DNA of 64,000 bases, taken from NCBI GenBank assembly GCA_034509735.1, contig JACGWO010000010.1, positions 9,623,193 through 9,687,192 on the forward strand, written 5' to 3'. The DNA is from Sesamum alatum. Taxonomy: Eukaryota; Streptophyta; Magnoliopsida; Lamiales; Pedaliaceae. Below are positions 59,275 through 64,000 of this stretch, piece after piece. Under the pieces are notes generated by a model. It searched no databases and had not been told where the DNA came from. It worked only from the letters and a program-made list of their open reading frames with translations. The translations under genes and the position numbers were made by a program. Positions within the stretch are counted from its first letter, which is position 1. Each line of letters begins with the position of its first letter.

Positions 59275-61536
59275 CTTTAGCTTTGTATAAGCCCCATGAC
59301 GTTAAACGCAATAGAAATTAAAACCTTAATTACAAAACATTATTATAAATAACGATCAAATCGCCCATCTCATTGCTATCATGATGTGGATCTCATGCAT
59401 AAAAGAATGTCAATTGAATGGTTAAGAGAAATCAACCTTTCAACATTCCGGTTGATGTTGATGACTTGAACGTCTCAAGAATCGATTCTTACCTTACAAA
59501 CGGTAGAGCATCAAAATAGAACCGTTTTTGTTGATTGTTCACGATAGGAACACAAATGTCTTCCCTCTAAAGTTAGTCCACACCACCTATGATGGAATCA
59601 CCCTCAACCTATGCTCGTATGTACTGGAGGATTAAGGTAGATCAACTATTGATCAATGGAGAAAAGAAGGGAATTATTCTGTTTTGGACATGAGAAATAA
59701 ACATAAGAACAAAGTTAAAGTGAAAGCTGGACTTTCTAGATTTGATGGAGAGAGAGTCTAACAGCTAAAGAGCAAAAAGGAGAGCAAGAGTTTTTGTATC
59801 TTTGTACATAAAGTGGTGTTTAAATTTCTTGCCTTCTACCCCTTTTTGTAGCCAATTCTTTGCACTGGCTACAATGAATGTAAACAAACCCTTTGGTGTT
59901 GCTCTTAGGTAACATTTGTCTTCTTCAGAACAAACTCTAGCATGACTCATCTTGTCTCCTTCAAACACTTGTCTTCTTTATAGACAAGCTCTAGCATGAC
60001 TCGTATTTTCTTCTTCATCTAGAGCTGAAAACAAGTCATATCTATGCTCAATGTATTTTGTCTTGTGGGCTTGTGGGTTGGGGCTAAGGTCTTCGGCTTT
60101 ATCTTAATTTTCAATTGGACTAAGTCCAATTTTAATTAATTCTCAATTAATTGAATTATTTTGGCCTGTGATATTTAATTCTTTAATTAAATATATACTC
60201 AAATTATTTAATCTAATTAATTTACTTTCATGACCAAATAGATTAATCTTAATTAATCTATCACAAGTATTAACTAATCAATTTAGTCCTTGTGAATTAG
60301 ACTCAAAATCAAAAAATTATATTATTTAATTTTCGCATGAATTGATTTGATAAATCATTTCAATCATTTAATTTAAATCCTTAAATTAATTGATTTATCC
60401 TCCATAATTAATTCTATAAATTAATTCTAATAATTCCATCATGGATTTGTGTGTGACCCTTTAGGTTCACTACTCAGCTACACTTGGGCTTGTATCACAT
60501 ATACAATTTAATTAGCAACTTGCTTGCATTAGATTAATAGATCTTATCATAATTAATCACGCTTAATTAACTCCTTAATTGGAGGGTATCCGTCACCATA
60601 GATTGCTATCTAGCAATGCTCCATGGCACTAGAGAAATTATTGCGTGAACCTGTTAGCTACGCGTACCATGCAGATACTGTCCCTCCGCCACTAACCTCC
60701 CTATCAAAGTGTAGGGCATCGAATTCGTTACCGGTTTCCATTATCGACTTTGATGTCTATGTATCAACTCTACAACTTATGCTTCCAATTACCAATATAG
60801 GAAAAATCTTTTCTCCTATTTGATCAACAGTCGTGGCCATGGGCTTCAAGAAACGCATACCATAGAGAATATAGGAGGTTCGTTATCATCTCATGATAAG
60901 TAGCAGATCCTATTTTGGAACTCACTGACCTCTATAGCAGATCCTATGTCTGAAACATGTCCGTATAGTAATTCAGGATGAAACCTGAGACCATGTTGGA
61001 CATGATCAAGTCATAGTCGTCCTATGCACAAGGTTATTGTGGAACCACAAGTCCAAGGAGTAGTTAACGCACTATCATAGACTAGGAGTTCTAGTTATAC
61101 TGATCATGCCATATAGGGCTTCCATATGACAACTCCTATGAGTCAATTCAGTGAACTTGATAACTCTTTACCAAGTACCCACTAAAGTACGCAGACGTCA
61201 TGCGTCTCTGTCTATGAAACTCGACATTCATCATATGAACGCATCAGTTAGTGCAAATGTTTAAAAAATATTCGATGCCCTTTCTCGGTCGATTCGTCGA
61301 CTTGGAATATATTAGATCAAACTATAGAGGTTGGTTTCATGATTGCATCATATGCGCGAGCCAACCCCATAGCATAATTGATTTAAGGGCTTTAACCAAA
61401 TGCATATATAAATATAATTGTTTAAAGCATATGATGAAGATGGCCAAAAAAAATTACTAACATATTTTTGAAAAAAATCGTCTAGAGTAGTTTACAGAAA
61501 GCCAATAAATTAGCATGATGGTCACATATTCTAACA
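59275..61536 (-). repeat. 5' LTR of Copia A
   Basis: Minus-strand start TGTTAGAATATGTGACC at 61536, end at about 59275. About 2262 bases, against 2208 in the 3' LTR. Visible base changes and indels between the two show that the insertion is not recent. A promoter-like CTACAAAAAGGGGTAG lies near 59850. Confidence 0.88.
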
Positions 61537-61599
61537 TAACCGCCGTCCATTATCGCCACCTTCTATTTACGTTGCATCCACGTATTTAATTAACAAACT

Positions 61600-61720
61600 A
61601 AGGTTCTTAAACAGGATGCAACAACAGACTTCATGACGAAAGGGGAATAGATTGCAGCTTTAGAAGCTGCGGACGAAGTTGGTTAGATGAAAACTACATG
61701 GAAAAATTAGGTGTGATCCA
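61600..61720 (+). pseudogene. Copia RNase H scrap
   Basis: Plus-strand text reads QDATTDFMTKGE, a stop, IAALEAADEVG, a stop, MKTTWKN. This is the RNase H C-terminal pattern also seen at about 22240-22320. It is a short remnant of another Copia element, in opposite orientation to the adjacent complete one. Confidence 0.6.
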
Positions 61721-62006
61721 TAGCTTTGTTAATTCCATATGATTGCCAAAATCTTTTTGCTCTGTCGTCTTCATGGATTTTGTTGAGTCAAGAAATTCGT
61801 ACAATTTGTTAATTGGGTGTGTAGGGCTAATCTTTTCTTTTGTATCGCTACTAGTGTTTCGATGTACCGCTGACCCTTGGTAGGTTTTACAGTTCACTAT
61901 TTTTTGTGCTGGTGTATCTTACTCGTATTTTCTCTTTTCTCAGATATTTTCAAAAACAAAAAGTGGTTGTCGTCGGACTGACGTACACACTTCGTATTGC
62001 CCATGG

Positions 62007-62300
62007 TTGGCACGCATACGTGTCTCATACACTTTGGATGGGATAATTTGTGGTCGTGACTCATGACTCAAGAAATACTTCAAGTGAGTGAAGTGATTTA
62101 ACCTTGCTTTTGTTTATGGTGGAATGGCTATTCCCGATAATGACATCCTCAATTCGTTTGCTTTATTGATTTCAAATTAATAAAAGTTATGTTGATTTTA
62201 GCACGCATACGTGTCTCATACACTTCGGATGGGATAATTGTGGTCGTGACTCATGTTTATGGTGGAATGGCTATTCCCGATAATGACATCCTCATTTCTC
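62007..62300 (+). repeat. Local direct duplication
   Basis: GCACGCATACGTGTCTCATACACT occurs at about 62010 and 62201. Both copies continue through GGATGGGATAATT...GTGGTCGTGACTCATG and GGTGGAATGGCTATTCCCGATAATGACATCCTCA. The second copy lacks about 50 bases present in the first. Open frames across it are incidental. Confidence 0.75.
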
Positions 62301-63020
62301 CACCTAACAACCACCCGAGACAATTAGCCTCAATATCTTATGTTCCTCTCTTTGATTTATTTGGGGAACATGTTATTGTGCATTACACCGATTGCGTTTT
62401 TCGATGGACAACAATAAATTGAAGAATTAATAATTCCAATAAATAGGATACTCGGAGTATAGTATTGAGAAATTATTTTTGCCCGCCATCTAACTTATAA
62501 AATGCATTCAAATTTCTTAGTCCATATCACTGCAGAGAAACCGCACTTTTATCCACTTAATAAATAGTGATTAACCCCTAACTTTTTCAGCTTCGAGAAA
62601 TCATATTATGTATTTTTTTATATTACATATTAACATATTATGTATATGTATATATTTATATATACATTTATACATATGCATATTTAGTAATGATGTATTT
62701 AATTGCAAAGGTTAAAATGTTGCGTGGTTCTCTCCTTTTTTTTTTTTTTTTTTCCTGCATAGGCTCAGACCCCATTTTTCGAAACTATAAGAATCTCTAC
62801 ATGTTTGAAGTAGAATGTGGCATTAATTTTTGAAATGCTTGATAGGTCAAATTTTTCGCTTCTTCTTAATGAATCTTCTGCTCTAACTTCCCAATTAATC
62901 TATTACTCCTTACAACAAGGGACTATTAATGGCACGTCTCTTCATTATCAGTTCGCGTGTCTTCCGCCCATGCGTCTTCTTTCTAGAAAATAGATTTTTG
63001 CACCGCTTGAATAAATTTGC

Positions 63021-63064
<44 letters not shown>

Positions 63065-63490
63065 AACCAAGATAAATTTGAATATAACAACCATTGCTGA
63101 AACTATGTAAGCAAATGTAAAGATCTTAACAAGTGGAAATATAAATGTAACAATATAACAATTATGGAATATAAATGTAAAGAATTTAACAATTAAGAAA
63201 TAATAACAAAATATAAAAGTGGGAGTTGACGAAAAATATAGTTGAAGAAAACTTACTGAATTTCTGAATTGGGATACACAAGAGATTTTACAGAATATTT
63301 GGATGCACAATGATATGAATTATCAAAGACATCTAATTTCTATATTTTTCAATTTTAGAAAGGAAAATGAGATGATTACAATGGAAATGAGAAGAAATAA
63401 TTGAGACTAGAAACAATGGCTAGAGAGGAATGAGGAGAATGCAGAATGCTCTTAGAATGAGTTGTGTTTTTCTCTCCTCCAATTGCTTCC
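62301..63490. other. Non-coding, simple-sequence-rich stretch
   Basis: Contains a poly(T) run near 62727-62751, a (TTA)n tract at about 63021-63062, and AT-rich text. Read on the minus strand, 63490 to about 63070 could be the transcribed leader below the TATA box at 63491-63497. No protein is supported; the 120-codon minus frame at 62948-63310 is translation of simple sequence. Confidence 0.4.
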
Positions 63491-63497
63491 ATTTATA
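63491..63497 (-). promoter_or_regulatory. TATA box candidate
   Basis: The minus strand reads CTTCTATAAATGG, followed by GGAGGAGAGAAAAACACAACTC, a normal-looking plant transcription start region. It lies about 250 bases downstream of the partial coding frame that ends at 63750, the arrangement of an intergenic or LTR promoter. Confidence 0.4.
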
Positions 63498-63749
63498 GAA
63501 GTTGAGAATCATCATGGTCTCCTTGCTATTGATGAAATTTGCTGAATTTGTCCATCATGGCTGTCAATCAAGAGTCCAATAATGTAGATAGTGGTTTGCA
63601 AAAGCTGATTTTCGTTTTTTTTTTAATTTTATACTATTTTTTTTCATTTTTTTTCAGATAATTCTGAAAATACAAGACTTAACTGATTTTTACATCAATA
63701 AAAATTTATGGAATTGAAATTACATCAATTGACCTATCATTAGAAACTT

Positions 63750-64000
63750 TTACGGTATTGGGCTGAATATTCCGAAGCAGTCGTCTTCATTTTCATCTCC
63801 AAGGTTGATGGGCGATGGAGACTCCTCTTTGTCACTGTTTATTTCTTCCATAATTTTCTGTATTTCTTCTGGTGTAGTTGCTTTGGCAATTTTGGCAGAC
63901 AAATTATTTTTCTTCAAAAGAAATTGTTGCTGCTGCGAATTGAGTTCTTTTCCAAGAATTGTTGAAGTTTTGCACTTCGCAGGATTTTGTTTGAACCATT
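63750..64000 (-). CDS. Partial open frame running off the window, retroelement- or pararetrovirus-like
   Basis: 83 codons on minus, open to the window edge, stop TAA at 63750-63752. It reads WFKQNPAKCKTS, then a Gln/Lys-rich helical stretch, EEIQKIMEEINSDKEES, and an acidic end DENEDDCFGIFSPIP. The balanced composition and absence of stops support real coding sequence, at least ancestrally. A C-terminus of this kind followed by a TATA-bearing region would suit a plant pararetrovirus or retroelement protein, but no catalytic motif is visible and the family is not established. Confidence 0.4.
   Translation of the reverse strand, partial: WFKQNPAKCKTSTILGKELNSQQQQFLLKKNNLSAKIAKATTPEEIQKIMEEINSDKEESPSPINLGDENEDDCFGIFSPIP

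Larger units (their letters stand above)
51619..61536 (-). mobile_element. Complete but dead Copia element, family A
   Basis: A 9918-bp element with both LTRs, a primer site, a polypurine tract and all Copia domains in the order gag, protease, integrase, reverse transcriptase, RNase H. TAACC flanks both ends (51614-51618 and 61537-61541), so this is an original, unrearranged insertion. The LTR termini are TGTTAG...CTAACA. Stops and frameshifts are spread through the coding region, so it depends on other copies for movement. LTRs of about 2.2 kb are long for Copia. Confidence 0.92.

Noticed and set aside
62948..63310. 120-codon minus frame with Ile runs
   Set aside because: Translation of a (TTA)n microsatellite and flanking AT-rich sequence.

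Overview
The window looks like transposon-dense nuclear DNA of a eudicot plant. It is AT-rich, and nearly everything recognisable is a plant mobile element: Ty1/Copia LTR retrotransposons with initiator-Met-tRNA primer sites, Mutator-like (MULE), CACTA, hAT and PIF/Harbinger-like DNA transposons, and several fold-back MITEs. No intact host gene, rRNA, tRNA or CRISPR array was recognised. The only host-like coding sequences are a C2H2 zinc-finger/EAR-motif exon at about 40.1-40.4 kb and the genes carried inside one MULE.

Layout. 0-12.7 kb: a MITE, then a decayed plus-strand Copia element (family A). It was hit by an hAT element (3123-4515, 8-bp target duplication) and a solo LTR (5738-7024, 5-bp duplication), and part of its pol and 3' LTR is replaced by foreign sequence (about 7.8-11.0 kb). 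12.7-26.2 kb: Copia family B as a minus-strand LTR with leader, a plus-strand element without 5' LTR (about 15.9-24.8 kb) that holds an unclassified insertion with pararetrovirus-like hints (18.1-20.3 kb), and a second partial LTR. 26.2-29.6 kb: three MITEs and a degenerate tandem array of roughly 170-bp units.

29,618-36,710 is the most interesting object: a 7.1-kb MULE bounded by a 9-bp target duplication (one mismatch) and inverted repeats of about 0.4 kb. It carries a MURA-type transposase (plus strand), a plant mobile domain (PMD) gene (minus strand) and, between them, a Myb/SANT-like gene (minus strand). The two outer genes run outward and stop at or inside the terminal repeats. Strong hairpins lie between the cargo genes, and small palindromes are repeated inside the terminal repeats. 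All three genes now carry stops or frameshifts.

37-51 kb: a miniature CACTA, a non-autonomous MULE inside a tandem duplication, the zinc-finger exon with a CT-rich upstream exon, a decayed CACTA transposon (about 41.5-48.2 kb, minus-strand transposase with its core replaced by a family-B LTR fragment), a long fold-back element, and another non-autonomous MULE (49,809-51,042). 51.6-61.5 kb: a structurally complete but coding-dead minus-strand family-A Copia element with 5-bp target duplications. 61.5-64 kb: an RNase H remnant, a local duplication, and an open reading frame running off the window edge below a TATA-bearing region.

Boundaries given with TSDs were read base by base. Family names rest on recognised protein motifs and have not been checked by database search. 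Coordinates called approximate are alignment estimates by eye.
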